From Archangiaceae bacterium (GTDB lineage Bacteria; Myxococcota; Myxococcia; Myxococcales; Myxococcaceae), in the NCBI GenBank assembly GCA_016714225.1, contig JADJNS010000006.1, forward strand, positions 310,001 to 374,000: a stretch of 64,000 bases of DNA. Direction: 5' to 3'. The position numbers and the translations under genes are program-made. The first letter of the stretch is position 1, and each line of letters begins with the position of its first letter. The notes beneath the pieces were generated by a model. It was not told where the DNA came from. It worked only from the letters and a program-made list of their open reading frames with translations, and ran no database searches. Positions 16,333-24,770 of this stretch are shown in pieces.

Positions 16333-16346
16333 TTGACGCGCGTCAA
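16333..16346. promoter_or_regulatory. FNR/CRP-type palindrome in divergent promoter
   Basis: TTGACGCGCGTCAA, a perfect palindrome extendable to 18 bp (16331-16348). The centre is 45.5 nt from the minus start at 16294 and 43.5 nt from the plus start at 16383, so one site can serve both genes. Confidence 0.8.
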
Positions 16347-16382
16347 GGAGGGCCTGCCTCAGCCGCCTTCAACTGCGCGTTC

Positions 16383-16907
16383 ATGGAGCGTGCGGCTCTG
16401 CTGGCTGCGTGGGTGCTCCTCGGCGGGTGTGCCGGCACGGGCGAAGGCCTGGATGCGGAGGGCAAGCCGCTGCGAGCCGACGCCGGCTCCGACGGCGGAG
16501 CGCCTGCAGCGGACGGCGGCTTCGACGGGGGCGGCGGCGCAGGCGATGGCGGCGCACACGATGGAGGCGCGGTGGATGAGCGCACCCGGTTCGCGTGGAT
16601 CCAGCGGCACATCTTCACCGAGACGTGCGCCGTGTACTGCCACCGTGGCGCGAGCGCGCCGAAGGGGCTGCAGCTCGAGGCGAGCAAGGCCTACGACAAG
16701 CTCGTGGGCGTGTCTTCCGTCGAGCTGCCGGAGTTGATGCGGGTCAAGCCCGGCGCGCCCCAAGACAGCTACCTGTACGTGAAGATTGTCCCCACCGATG
16801 CCCGCCGGGTCGGCGAGCGCATGCCGCTCGACGAGCCACCGTACCTGTCCGCCGAGAAGATCGAGGCGGTGCGCGGGTGGATCGCCCGCGGCGCCCCGAA
16901 GGACTGA
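16383..16907 (+). CDS. Lipoprotein with CXXXCH haem-like motif
   Basis: 174 aa. A lipoprotein signal (LLGGC) is followed by a low-complexity D/G/A-rich linker (about residues 35-65). The globular part carries CAVYCH, a CX3CH motif, and ends with a pattern typical of planctomycete/myxobacterial cytochrome domains (RMPLDEPPYLSAEKIEAVRGWI). It is the first gene of the plus-strand unit under the 16333 palindrome. No Shine-Dalgarno sequence is visible before the ATG. Probably an outer-membrane or periplasmic redox lipoprotein. Confidence 0.75.
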   Translation: MERAALLAAWVLLGGCAGTGEGLDAEGKPLRADAGSDGGAPAADGGFDGGGGAGDGGAHDGGAVDERTRFAWIQRHIFTETCAVYCHRGASAPKGLQLEASKAYDKLVGVSSVELPELMRVKPGAPQDSYLYVKIVPTDARRVGERMPLDEPPYLSAEKIEAVRGWIARGAPKD

Positions 16908-16908
16908 G

Positions 16909-17757
16909 CTGTACGCCGCGGCCCTCTTCGCGCTGCTCGTCGCGGCGCCGGCCGTGGCCGAGCCGCACCTCGCGGTGCGAGAGGGCTTTGCGTGCAGCCA
17001 GTGCCACACCAACCGCACCGGCGGCGGCAAGCGCACCGCGTTCGGCGCCACCTACTCGCAGGTCGCGCTGCCGGCCTGGCGCCCGGCGCCCGATACGGTG
17101 CCGCTCGGCTTCGTCGCTCCGAACCTGGGCGACTACGTCTCTCTGGGCGCCGACCTGCGCGTGCAGCACGTGACGACGCTGGGGGCGCGGTCGTACTTCG
17201 AGGGGAAGTGGCTCGACGCTCCGGGTGGGAACACCCTGCGCATGCCCGTGGCGAACCTCTATGGCGAGCTCGAGCTCGTGAAGGGCTACCTGTCGGTGTA
17301 TCTCGACGAGAAGCTGGGGCCGGAAGGAGCGTCGGCGCGCGAGCTGATGCTGCTGGTGCACGGCCTGCCGCTCGGCGGCTACGCGAAGGCGGGGCGCATC
17401 TTGCTGCCGTACGGGCTGCGGCTCGCCGATGACGAGGCCTTCATTCGCCAGGTGACGGGCTTCAACTACGGCAATCAGGACCTGGGGGTCGAGATCGGCG
17501 CCGAGCCGGGGCCGGTGTTCATCTCGGCCGCGCTGAGCAACGGCACCCTCGGCGGAACCGACACGAACGAGCGCAAGCAGCTCACCGCGACCATCGGTGT
17601 CCGCGCGAGGTGGGGCCGCATCGGGGCGTCGTACTCGTGGAACGATGCGTCCGGCCCCGAGGGGCTCCTCGTGCGCCAGGTGGGCGGGGGCTTCGCGGCC
17701 GTCAACGTGGGGCGGCTCACCGTGTTGACCGAGGCCGACGTCGTCGTCGACACCTAG
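16909..17757 (+). CDS. Porin-like beta-barrel with N-terminal haem c motif, ended early by TAG
   Basis: The frame reads as a signal peptide (LYAAALFALLVAAPAVAEPH) followed by CSQCH and then barrel-like strands (YGELELVKGYLSVYLDEKL). There is no ATG, GTG or TTG at the right place; the best start is a CTG at 16909 with AAGGA just upstream, next to the preceding stop. At 17755-17757 a TAG ends the frame, yet the same frame goes on as a convincing barrel C-terminus to 18039. Homologues of this layout are outer-membrane proteins of cytochrome clusters. It is either a genuine nonsense mutation or a one-base error. Confidence 0.65.
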   Translation: MYAAALFALLVAAPAVAEPHLAVREGFACSQCHTNRTGGGKRTAFGATYSQVALPAWRPAPDTVPLGFVAPNLGDYVSLGADLRVQHVTTLGARSYFEGKWLDAPGGNTLRMPVANLYGELELVKGYLSVYLDEKLGPEGASARELMLLVHGLPLGGYAKAGRILLPYGLRLADDEAFIRQVTGFNYGNQDLGVEIGAEPGPVFISAALSNGTLGGTDTNERKQLTATIGVRARWGRIGASYSWNDASGPEGLLVRQVGGGFAAVNVGRLTVLTEADVVVDT

Positions 17758-18039
17758 CGGGCCCGGGGCGAAGCGCGGAAGCAGCTCAAGCAGCTCGCGC
17801 TGCACGCGGAGGCGGACTTCCTCATCGTGCGCGGCGTGGGGTTGAGGGTGGCGTTCGGCTACCACGACCCCGATCTCGACACCGCGCAGGATCACCGCTC
17901 GCGGCTGGCGCTGACGCTCGAGGTGTTCCCGCTGCCGTTCCTCCGGCTCAGCGCGACCTACGTGCTCCGCGAGGACATTCCCCAGCGCGTCGAGGACCGG
18001 CGCGACGCGTTCATCTTCCAGCTTCACGGGTTCCTCTGA
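17758..18039 (+). pseudogene. Detached C-terminal part of the 16909 barrel gene
   Basis: Directly after the TAG the frame continues without shift (RARGEARKQLKQLALHAEA and FLRLSATYVLREDIPQRVE), ending FQLHGFL and a stop that overlaps the next ATG. The final strands are what a barrel needs for insertion, so the upstream product alone would probably be non-functional. Confidence 0.6.
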
Positions 18040-18803
18040 TGCGTCTCGCCATCATCGCCGCGGCGCTCGCCGCCTCTTCAGCCGCTGCAGCCGAGCCCGA
18101 CCTCGCTCGCGGGCGCGCGGTGTACCGCGACGCGTGCGCGTCGTGCCACGGCCTGACCGGCGGGGGTGACGGCCCGGGGGCGGCCGAGCTGAAGCCTCGG
18201 CCTCGCGACTTCGTGAACGGTGCCTTCAAGTTCCGCAGCACGGCCTCGGGCGCCCGGCCGCTCTTGCGCGACGTCGTGCGCACCGTGTCGGTGGGGATCC
18301 GCGGCACGTGGATGCCCGCGTTCGGCAAGATTCTCACGGCCGAAGATCTCCGCGCCGTCTCGGCGTACGCGCTCCAGCTCGCCCCACCCGAGGAGGCCGC
18401 AGCGGTCGAGGTGCTGGTGCCGCCCGTCGAGGACCTGCAGCCGCCGGCCGACACGCCGCAGCTGCGCGACCGCGGCCGGAAGCTCTACGCCAGCATGGGC
18501 TGCGGACAGTGCCACGGGCCGCTCGGTCGCGGCGACGGCCCCGCCGCGGCGCACGCCGTGAACGACGAGGGCGAGAGCACCGCGCCGGCCGACTTCACCG
18601 TCGGGCTCTACAAGGGCGGCTCGTCGCCGGGCGACGTCTACCGCACGTTCGTCACCGGGCTCGACGGCACGCCGATGCCCTCTTACGCCGAGAGCCTGCC
18701 TGACGAGGCCGACCGCTGGGCGTTGGTGCACTACGTGCGCTCGCTGTCGCGGAGCCCGGGGCTCCTGTTCTGGCTGTTCGGCCCGCGCACGCCCTGGGAG
18801 TAG
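18039..18803 (+). CDS. Periplasmic di-haem cytochrome c
   Basis: 254 aa with a signal peptide (LAASSAAAAEP). Two class I haem domains carry CASCHG (about residue 31) and CGQCHG (about 152). The order and spacing, including DVYRTFVTGLDGTPMP, match the cytochrome portion of the fusion protein at 7647-9632, so the two are paralogues. The ATG overlaps the barrel stop by one base. It is likely an electron carrier or the electron partner of the molybdoenzyme. Confidence 0.85.
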   Translation: MRLAIIAAALAASSAAAAEPDLARGRAVYRDACASCHGLTGGGDGPGAAELKPRPRDFVNGAFKFRSTASGARPLLRDVVRTVSVGIRGTWMPAFGKILTAEDLRAVSAYALQLAPPEEAAAVEVLVPPVEDLQPPADTPQLRDRGRKLYASMGCGQCHGPLGRGDGPAAAHAVNDEGESTAPADFTVGLYKGGSSPGDVYRTFVTGLDGTPMPSYAESLPDEADRWALVHYVRSLSRSPGLLFWLFGPRTPWE

Positions 18804-18817
18804 CTGATCTCGATCAA
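18804..18817. promoter_or_regulatory. Degenerate FNR-type palindrome without a clear target
   Basis: CTGATCTCGATCAA differs by one base in the first half-site from the other palindromes. It lies immediately after the cytochrome stop, and only gene remnants follow, so its former target may have been lost. Confidence 0.4.
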
Positions 18818-19131
18818 GGCCGTCGCCCGCCGGCTGTACCAGCGGCGAGGGGCGAGGCGCCGCCGACTTACGCGGGCTGCACGGCGGCGAAGAGCTGCTC
18901 GCGGAGTGCGTAGGCGCCGGGTGGATCGAGCGCCCCTCCGCGTCGATTTGGAAATGGTATCTCCGGGCCGTGGATCGGCATGACGTCGCGCTCGTAGTCG
19001 TGACCGCCCGGACCACGGGCGTCGTGTGGACCAGCGAAGCCTCAGCCGAAGCTCACCTCCACAAGCGCGTCGAGGATGGGCACCTGGTCGACCGACCCAA
19101 TCTCGAGCGCCACGACACGGGGGCGGTTTCA
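18818..19131 (-). other. Intergenic stretch with two minus-strand gene remnants
   Basis: No intact gene is seen. On the minus strand 18868-18981 encodes a 37-aa piece (MPIHGPEIPFPNRRGGALD...), and 19042-about 19125 encodes the end of another protein (ALEIGSVDQVPILDALVEVS) that begins close to the edge of the repeat at 19132. Both look like coding remnants. No function is assigned. Confidence 0.4.
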
Positions 19132-19285
19132 GCACTTCGGGCCAGGACCGGTTGCCACCTTCAGCAGGCGATGGGCTCTGCCCTTCACGGGGCGTGCTTT
19201 GCCATCATCGAGAACGCGGCCGGACATTCCGCCAAGGTCGCTGCCGAGCTGATCAGATCAACGCTTGACGGGTGGTGGCTTGATC
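19132..19285. repeat. Direct repeat copy 1 (about 155 bp)
   Basis: This segment (from GCACTTCGGGCCAGGACC to GGTGGTGGCTTGATC) recurs at 22788-22943 in the same orientation with only a handful of differences. It contains no transposase and no terminal inverted repeat that I can see. Broken gene pieces abut both sides. Confidence 0.8.
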
Positions 19286-19390
19286 GGTGCCCCCGGCGAT
19301 GAGCGCTGGCCGGAGTCGAGCACCGCGGCGAGCGCATCACCGGGCCCTCGGCGAACGCCGATGCCACGGGGCCCGGCCGCCACACCCGGT
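19276..19390 (-). pseudogene. Fragment of a kelch-type lipoprotein gene
   Basis: The minus strand closely matches part of the intact kelch gene near 27430-27560 (both encode FAEGPVMR, then CGGCCAGC and CATCGCCG-GGGCACCGATC at nucleotide level). The fragment runs into the 155-bp repeat, so it is a truncated remnant. Confidence 0.55.
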
Positions 19391-19441
19391 TCATGCTTCC
19401 TCCCCTTCGCTGACCGCCGCCGGTGAGGTAGGAGCGTTCGC

Positions 19442-20939
19442 ATGCGAACGACCGCGTGCTTGGTGGCGATGCTGGCTCTGGCGTGCAACGGCTCGAAGGG
19501 CGACGCCGGCTCAAGGTGCTGCAGGGCCGATGGGCGCGATGGGTGTGGCGGGTGAGAAAGGCGACAGAGGTGATCGCGGCGAGATGGGCGCCATCGGAGA
19601 CGCGGGGCCTCAGGGCTCTCCGGGGACGCCAGGCACCGCGGGGCAGTCGGTCGTCAGCGCATTCGAAGACGCCGGCGTGAACTGCACCTACGGTGGCGCG
19701 CGCTTCGACTCCGCGAGCGGCACCAGCTACGCCTGCAACGGTGCACCCGGTGGAGCGGGAAGTGCCGGCGCCTCCGTGACTGTCTTTCCGGAGGCCGCGG
19801 GCACCAACTGCGCGACCGGGGGGACGCGGCTCGTTTCGGCGAGCGGCACGAGCTTCGTGTGCAACGGTGCGACCGGCACGCTGGGCCTCGCGCGAACGGT
19901 CGTCGTACCGCACAACGGTGACGACGTCGCGGCGGGCCTGGCGCTGGTCTACGCGACGAGCGCGTCTCCGCTGCAGGTGTTGCTCGACCCCGGTGTCTAC
20001 GACATCGGCACGCTGCAGGTCTTCGCCACGCTCGCCACGATTCGTGGCGCGGGCAAGACGGCCACCACGATTCGGGGGCGCACTTCTGCGTACGTTCTCG
20101 TGAACGTTCAAGAGCTGCACGATCTGACCGTCGATCGATCGGCCGCCGCTGGACCCGTCGTCGCGGCGGCCGTGCTGAAGGGCGTCAACGTCACTGCGGC
20201 GAGCACGTCGCAGCCGAGCGACTTCGTCGCGCTCACCAACGGCGGCACGATCTCCGACGTCTCAGTCGGGACGGGAACGAACGTCGCCACCACCAGTCAG
20301 GTCACGGGCGTGAACTGTCGGGGCACCGCGACGATTCGCGGTCTGAAGGTGGCCCTCGCGTCCGATACGGCCAGCATCGCCCTGGGCGTGCTGTTCAACG
20401 GCGGCCAGCTGAACGACACCCACGTCGCGGTCTCGAGCACGGCCAACGTCAGCCTGGGCGGCGTGTCCTTGCAGGGTGAGTGTGCCGGGTGCAGTGGGAT
20501 CTCGATCGACCTCACGAGCCAGACCGACACGACTCCCGTGATGCAGGGCTTCATGGGTACCAGCTCAGGCACCGGTACGGTCAGCGGTTTGCGCGTCCGC
20601 CTCGTGAACCTCACCGCGCCGGTCACCGGTTCGATCTTCAGAGGGCTCGATCTGTCGACGGCCAGCTCTCCGGGGCTGCGCTTCACCGACACGCACGTGT
20701 CACTCTCGACGGTGCCCGGCGCAGGCAGCCAGGTGGGCGTCAGCTGGGCCACCGGGGCCTCGCCGCCGAGCGGCATCATCCGAAACTCCTCCATCGTCGG
20801 CTTTTCCGTCGGCCTCAACGTGGCCAGTTCCAACCCGTTGCGGATCACGCAGTCGGTTCTCGATGGAACTCGCCTCGGCAGCAACTTCGCGTGCGCGCAG
20901 GTGATCGATTCGAGCGGTGCTGCCGTCACCTGCCCGTGA
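19442..20939 (+). CDS. Collagen-like lipoprotein with DUF7151-type repeats and beta-helix, frameshifted near 19510
   Basis: The N-terminus (ATG 19442) gives a lipoprotein signal (MLALACNGSKGDAG), then a one-base shift near 19505-19515 is needed to enter the long frame. That frame encodes a collagen-like Gly-X-Y run (AGEKGDRGDRGEMGAIGDAG), two repeats of the type NC-x2-GG-x-R-x2-SASGTS-x2-CNGA, and a long Ser/Thr/Gly/Val-rich region resembling a beta-helix or sandwich with passenger-like strands. It is probably a cell-surface protein. It lies between the two copies of the 155-bp repeat. Confidence 0.6.
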
Positions 20940-21023
20940 GCGACCCTCGCGGGCTGCCTCTGCGCGAGGAGCAGGCAGTCGAAGTGGAACCGCGCCTCGG
21001 AGATCCGGCATACATTCTCGGTG

Positions 21024-21461
21024 ATGCGAGCCGTCTCCCTGTTCTGTGCCGGCCTGATCCTCTCCGGCTGCCCTCAGCGCTCGATCGAGGACACTCTGCG
21101 CGCGTATTCCACGGCGTACGACCGGGCGTTCAGAAGCCTCGGCCGTCTCGAGCTCTCGGAGGCGCAGACCCGAATCACGGGTCTGGGCGGCGCCGGCGAG
21201 GCATTTCAGGCTGACCTCGACGCGCTTCGGCGAGGCCAGGGAGAGGTCAGCGATCTCCTGGTCAAGGCGGTCGAGCTCAAGAAACAGGCGCTCGCAGAGA
21301 AGAATGCTGCCGGCATCGACGAGGGCACGAAGCTGCTCGGTGATGCCGAGGCGATGGCTCAGGGGTTGATCGTCGCTCTCAAGGAGCTCGACGCGAAGCT
21401 CAGCGCCGCCGGCGCGCCGGAGCTCAAGGCCGAGGAGCGCAACCCCAGCGTGCGCGACTGA
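21024..21461 (+). CDS. Small helical lipoprotein of unknown function
   Basis: 145 aa. The start at the ATG gives a lipoprotein signal (LILSGCPQ). The rest is predicted helical and coiled-coil-like (LLVKAVELKKQALAEKNAAG). Its 3' end overlaps the opposite-strand remnant. I do not recognise the family. A GTG three bases earlier is an alternative start. Confidence 0.6.
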   Translation: MRAVSLFCAGLILSGCPQRSIEDTLRAYSTAYDRAFRSLGRLELSEAQTRITGLGGAGEAFQADLDALRRGQGEVSDLLVKAVELKKQALAEKNAAGIDEGTKLLGDAEAMAQGLIVALKELDAKLSAAGAPELKAEERNPSVRD

Positions 21462-22760
21462 CCGACCGCTTCCCCGACAAGCGAGGTGACCCTCGTGCGG
21501 CGCCGGCGCAGCACCAGCAGCGCGAGCCCGAGCAGCCCCGGCGGCGGGCCCGAGCTGCAGCCGCACGGGACCCGGACACCGGCGGCCGCTGCTGGAGGGA
21601 AGCTGGTTCGTCTGCCCTCCGGGGAGCACCGAGATGCTCGCCGTCCCCGAGTTGCCGAGCGAGTCGGTCGCGCGCACCACGTCGGTGGTCGGCGCGGCGC
21701 TGCCGGCCGTGTACACGCCTTCGCCGTTGATGATGCTCCCGCCCGACGCGTTCGTCGAGACCTCCCACTGGAAGCCGGCTCCACTGCCGCCCTTCGCGGT
21801 GAGCTGCGGCAGGGCGCCGGCCCGACGGGCTGGTTGTCGGGCTCGACCGTCACTCCCGCGGTGACGGTCACGATCGCGGTCGTCGAGTTCATCAGCGAGT
21901 CGGTTACCGTCACCGTGTCGGTCACGCTCGGCGTCTCGCCCGCGGTGAACAGGCCGTTCGCGTCGATTGAGCCGCCGGAGCTGTTCTGCGAGAGCGAGGC
22001 GCTCGGCGGCGAGATGGAGATCTCGGGCCCGACGGCGACCGTCGCCGTCGCGGGCAGCCCGAGCGAGTCGGTGCACGTGACGGTGTCGATGACGTTGCCC
22101 GTCGCGCCGGCGGTGTACGCGCCGCTCGCCGCCACGATCATCGCGCCCGAGGGGTTGGTGGTGACGGCGTAGGTGTAGCCGGTGCCCGAGCCGCCGCTGC
22201 ACGAGAACGAGACCGCGCCTTGCGGGCGGCACCATCGACGACGGCGGCGCGAGCACCGGGTTCAAGTTGTAGTCAAGCGAGAGCGAGGTGACGTCGCGCG
22301 CGTTCGGCGCATCGGCGTTCGCCGCCGCCGAGTAGGTGTCGTCGAGGCGCAGCCGCGTGAAGACGTACCGCACGTCGGCCTGGCCCAGCGTCACCGCCGA
22401 GCCGAGGGGAACCGAGCGCAGGTCGATCGGCGCTCCGAACACGCCCGAGGTCGGGGCCACGCTGTAGCTCAGTGCCACGCTGCCTTCGGTCGGGCTCCCG
22501 CTCACCGTGAGGCTCGTGGCGGTCGCGCGCGCGCCGAGGTCGAACACGCGCGAATATTCGCCCAGCGCCGCCGGAGTGCGCACCGTCGCGACCAGCACGT
22601 CGGCGAGCCGCGCCGGCGTCGCGCGCTTCGGCTTCGGCCGTGGCCCAGTCTCTGCGCTCGAATGCTCCCAACGCGCGCTGAGCTTCCCGCGCCTTGCGCA
22701 TGAAGCCGCTGCAACTGCGGCACGCGGGAGTGACGCTATGCGGCGGCCAGCGCCGTGAGT
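21359..22760 (-). pseudogene. Remnant of a MYXO-CTERM surface protein with Ig-like repeats, several frameshifts
   Basis: Coding sequence is readable only in pieces from three frames. They encode an N-terminal beta-sandwich (ADVLVATVRTPAALGEYSRV), two or three Ig-like repeats (GGSIDANGLFTAGETPSVTD and GGSIINGEGVYTAGSAAPTT), and a C-terminal CGCSSGPPPGLLGLALLVLR followed by Arg residues. That tail is a MYXO-CTERM-like sorting signal. Shifts lie near 22215, 21815 and 21580. The 5' side stops near the 155-bp repeat and no signal peptide is found, so the gene is truncated. Confidence 0.55.
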
Positions 22761-22787
22761 GGCCCTGGTCACCAGCCGCCCCACTGC

Positions 22788-22943
22788 GCACTTCGGGCCA
22801 GGACCGGTTGCCACCTTCAGCAGGCGATGGGCTCTGCCTTTTCACGGGGCGTGCTTTGCCATCATCGAGAACGCGGCCGGACATTCCGCCAAGGTGGCTG
22901 CCGAGCTGATCAGCATCAACGCTTGATGGGTGGTGGCTCGATC
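22788..22943. repeat. Direct repeat copy 2 (about 155 bp)
   Basis: This is the same element as at 19132-19285. Its right end overlaps the 3' end of the sigma factor gene and supplies the last residues (PPPIKR) and stop, while the corresponding end of copy 1 joins a kelch fragment. Confidence 0.8.
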
Positions 22944-23860
22944 GCGGGCTCCACACCATCGGTCAACTCCACGCAACGCCCCGCACTCGACGCGGCGAGC
23001 CCGCCGAGCTTTTCGGGGTTGCGCACGATGAAGACCCGCGTCGCGCGGTCTTCCTCGTCGAAGGCGAACGAGACCGTGGCGATGACGCCTCCGTTCTCGC
23101 GCACCACGAAGCCGCGGAGCCCGTTGAGCGGGGTGGCCTCGAGCCAGGCGCCCGACCAATAGCCGCGGAGCGCCCGCGCGACGAAGTCGACGACTTGCTC
23201 TTTGCCCTGCAGCACCTCGCGCAGCGCCGCGACCTTCCCCCCGCTGTCGACCGCGAGCTGGATGTCTGCAGACAACACGGCCGCCAGCCCCGCGGCGTCG
23301 CCGCGCACGACGGCCGCTGAGAATGCGGCGAGCAGCTCGTCCTGCCGCCCGCGCGGCGGCACGTACCGGACCTTCGCCCGATCGACGTTCGCCTTCGCTC
23401 TCGAGACGAGCTTCCGGCAGGCAGGCTCTTCCATGTCGAGGGAGCGGGCGACCTCGGGGTAGGGCACCTCGAAGATCTCGTGGAGCAGATACGCCGCCCG
23501 CTCCTTCGGGGTGAGGCGCTCGAGCAGCAGCAGGAAGGCGGTGGTCAGCGACGTCGCCAGCTCGGCCTGGTCTGGCGGGCTCTCGTCCGGCGTCTCGAGG
23601 GGCTCGGGCAGCCAAGCGCCGACGTAGTCGACCCGGCTCTGGTGGGCCGACTGCAGCAGGTCGATGCAGCGGCGGGTGCAGGTCGTGGTGAGCCACGCGC
23701 CGGGGTCGGCGATCGCTCCGCGATCGGCGGCCTGCCACCGGACGTAGGTGTCCTGCACGGCGTCTTCGGCGTCGGCCCTCGTACCGAGAATGCGGTAGGC
23801 GATGCCGAGGAGCCTCTCTCGCTGGCGCTCGAAGGCTTCGGCCGGGTCGGTCTGGCTCAT
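22916..23860 (-). CDS. ECF41-type RNA polymerase sigma factor
   Basis: 314 aa. Region 2 (AYRILGTRADAEDAVQDTYV) and region 4 (LTPKERAAYLLHEIFEVPY) are followed by a long C-terminal SnoaL-like domain. Two marks of group ECF41 are seen: the linker WLPEP in YVGAWLPEPLE, and SGGKV in the C-terminal domain at the place of the DGGGK motif. In this group the extension controls sigma activity and there is no separate anti-sigma factor. The ATG overlaps the RidA stop (ATGA). The last residues come from the 155-bp repeat. Confidence 0.9.
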   Translation of the reverse strand: MSQTDPAEAFERQRERLLGIAYRILGTRADAEDAVQDTYVRWQAADRGAIADPGAWLTTTCTRRCIDLLQSAHQSRVDYVGAWLPEPLETPDESPPDQAELATSLTTAFLLLLERLTPKERAAYLLHEIFEVPYPEVARSLDMEEPACRKLVSRAKANVDRAKVRYVPPRGRQDELLAAFSAAVVRGDAAGLAAVLSADIQLAVDSGGKVAALREVLQGKEQVVDFVARALRGYWSGAWLEATPLNGLRGFVVRENGGVIATVSFAFDEEDRATRVFIVRNPEKLGGLAASSAGRCVELTDGVEPAIEPPPIKR

Positions 23861-24279
23861 GGTCGTGGGGCTCCCGCTGGCGCCGCCGCGGCGTCGAGCT
23901 CGATGAGCATGCCATCGAGCGCGAGCCGCGCCACCGGGACGAGTGTGCAGGCGGGCAGGGCCGCGCCCTGCCAGGCTCGCGTGAGCTCGGCCGCGAGCGT
24001 CGCATGCTTCGCTGCGTCGTGGTCGACCACGAGCAGCGTGAGCTTCGCGACATCGGCCAGGCGCGCATCGGCGCAGGCGAGCGCGGTGCGCAGGTTCTCG
24101 ATCGCCCGGCGAACCTGACCCGCGAAGTCCGCCGCGAGAGCGCCGGAGACGTCTTCGCCTCCCTGGCCGGCGACGAAGACGAGGCGGGCGGGGCAGTCGA
24201 CGACCGCGACGTGCGAGTAGCCGTTCGACGTCGGGTCGTAGAGACCGGCGGGGTTGACGAGGCGCAGCGCCGGGTTCAT
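23857..24279 (-). CDS. RidA/YjgF/UK114 family protein
   Basis: 140 aa. The ATG at 24279 overlaps the upstream stop. The family fold is supported by VFVAGQGGEDVSGALAADF and QVRRAIENLRTALACADARL. RidA proteins hydrolyse reactive enamine/imine intermediates or bind small molecules. The canonical catalytic Arg near the C-terminus is not obvious, since the corresponding segment reads LPACTLVPVARLALDGMLIE. Co-encoded with an ECF41 sigma factor and an AhpD-like protein. Confidence 0.8.
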   Translation of the reverse strand: MNPALRLVNPAGLYDPTSNGYSHVAVVDCPARLVFVAGQGGEDVSGALAADFAGQVRRAIENLRTALACADARLADVAKLTLLVVDHDAAKHATLAAELTRAWQGAALPACTLVPVARLALDGMLIELDAAAAPAGAPRP

Positions 24280-24722
24280 CGGGGAATCGGAGTGCGCGAG
24301 CTGACGTTGAGCCGGTTCCACGCGTTGATGGTCACGATGACGAAGCCGAGCTCGGCGATCTCGGCGGCGCTGAAGTGCTTGCGGACCTCGGCGAAGTCGT
24401 CATCGCTGGGGTCCTGGTGGGGGATCGCGGTCACCCGCTCGGCCCAGCGCAGCGCGGCACGCTCCCGCTCGTCGAAGAACGGCGCTTCGCGCCAGGCCGC
24501 GACCGCATTGAGGCGGCGGGGCGGTTCGTCCTGCTTCGCGAGATCGCTCCAGTGCATGTCGACGCAGAAGCCGCAGCCGTTGAGCTGTGAGACGCGCAGG
24601 AGCACGAGATCCACCAGCTTGCGGCCGAGCGAGCAGCGGTGCACCACGTCGCTGAGCTCGAGCAGGGCCTTGAAGGGCGCCGGAGCGAGCTCGGAGTAGT
24701 TGAGGCGGGGTTCGAGGTTCAT
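24276..24722 (-). CDS. Carboxymuconolactone decarboxylase/AhpD-like protein
   Basis: 148 aa. The redox motif CGFC with a following His (LNGCGFCVDMHW) is the AhpD signature; the surrounding helices match the carboxymuconolactone decarboxylase family. Such genes are the standard partners of ECF41 sigma factors and often their only direct target. It is the first gene of the operon, directly behind the predicted ECF41 promoter. Likely a peroxidase-type or disulfide reductase role. Confidence 0.88.
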   Translation of the reverse strand: MNLEPRLNYSELAPAPFKALLELSDVVHRCSLGRKLVDLVLLRVSQLNGCGFCVDMHWSDLAKQDEPPRRLNAVAAWREAPFFDERERAALRWAERVTAIPHQDPSDDDFAEVRKHFSAAEIAELGFVIVTINAWNRLNVSSRTPIPR

Positions 24723-24730
24723 ACCCCAAG

Positions 24731-24757
24731 GACGAACGTCGACCGTGCGCTGTGACG
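24731..24757 (-). promoter_or_regulatory. Predicted ECF41-dependent autoregulated promoter
   Basis: On the minus strand CGTCACA (24757-24751) is followed by exactly 16 nt and then CGTC (24734-24731). This fits the ECF41 consensus as I recall it (TGTCACA, about 16 nt, CGTC) with one mismatch. The start codon lies only 9 nt beyond, so the mRNA leader would be very short. Confidence 0.65.
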
Positions 24758-24770
24758 TGCTGCTCTAAGT

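Noticed and set aside
17755..17757. Pyrrolysine or programmed read-through at the TAG
   Set aside because: No pyl genes or special downstream structure were seen, and other genes in the window show simple errors or decay.
19132..19285. Integron attC site or insertion sequence
   Set aside because: No clear attC core pair, no terminal inverted repeats and no transposase or integrase gene was found; it is kept as an unclassified direct repeat.
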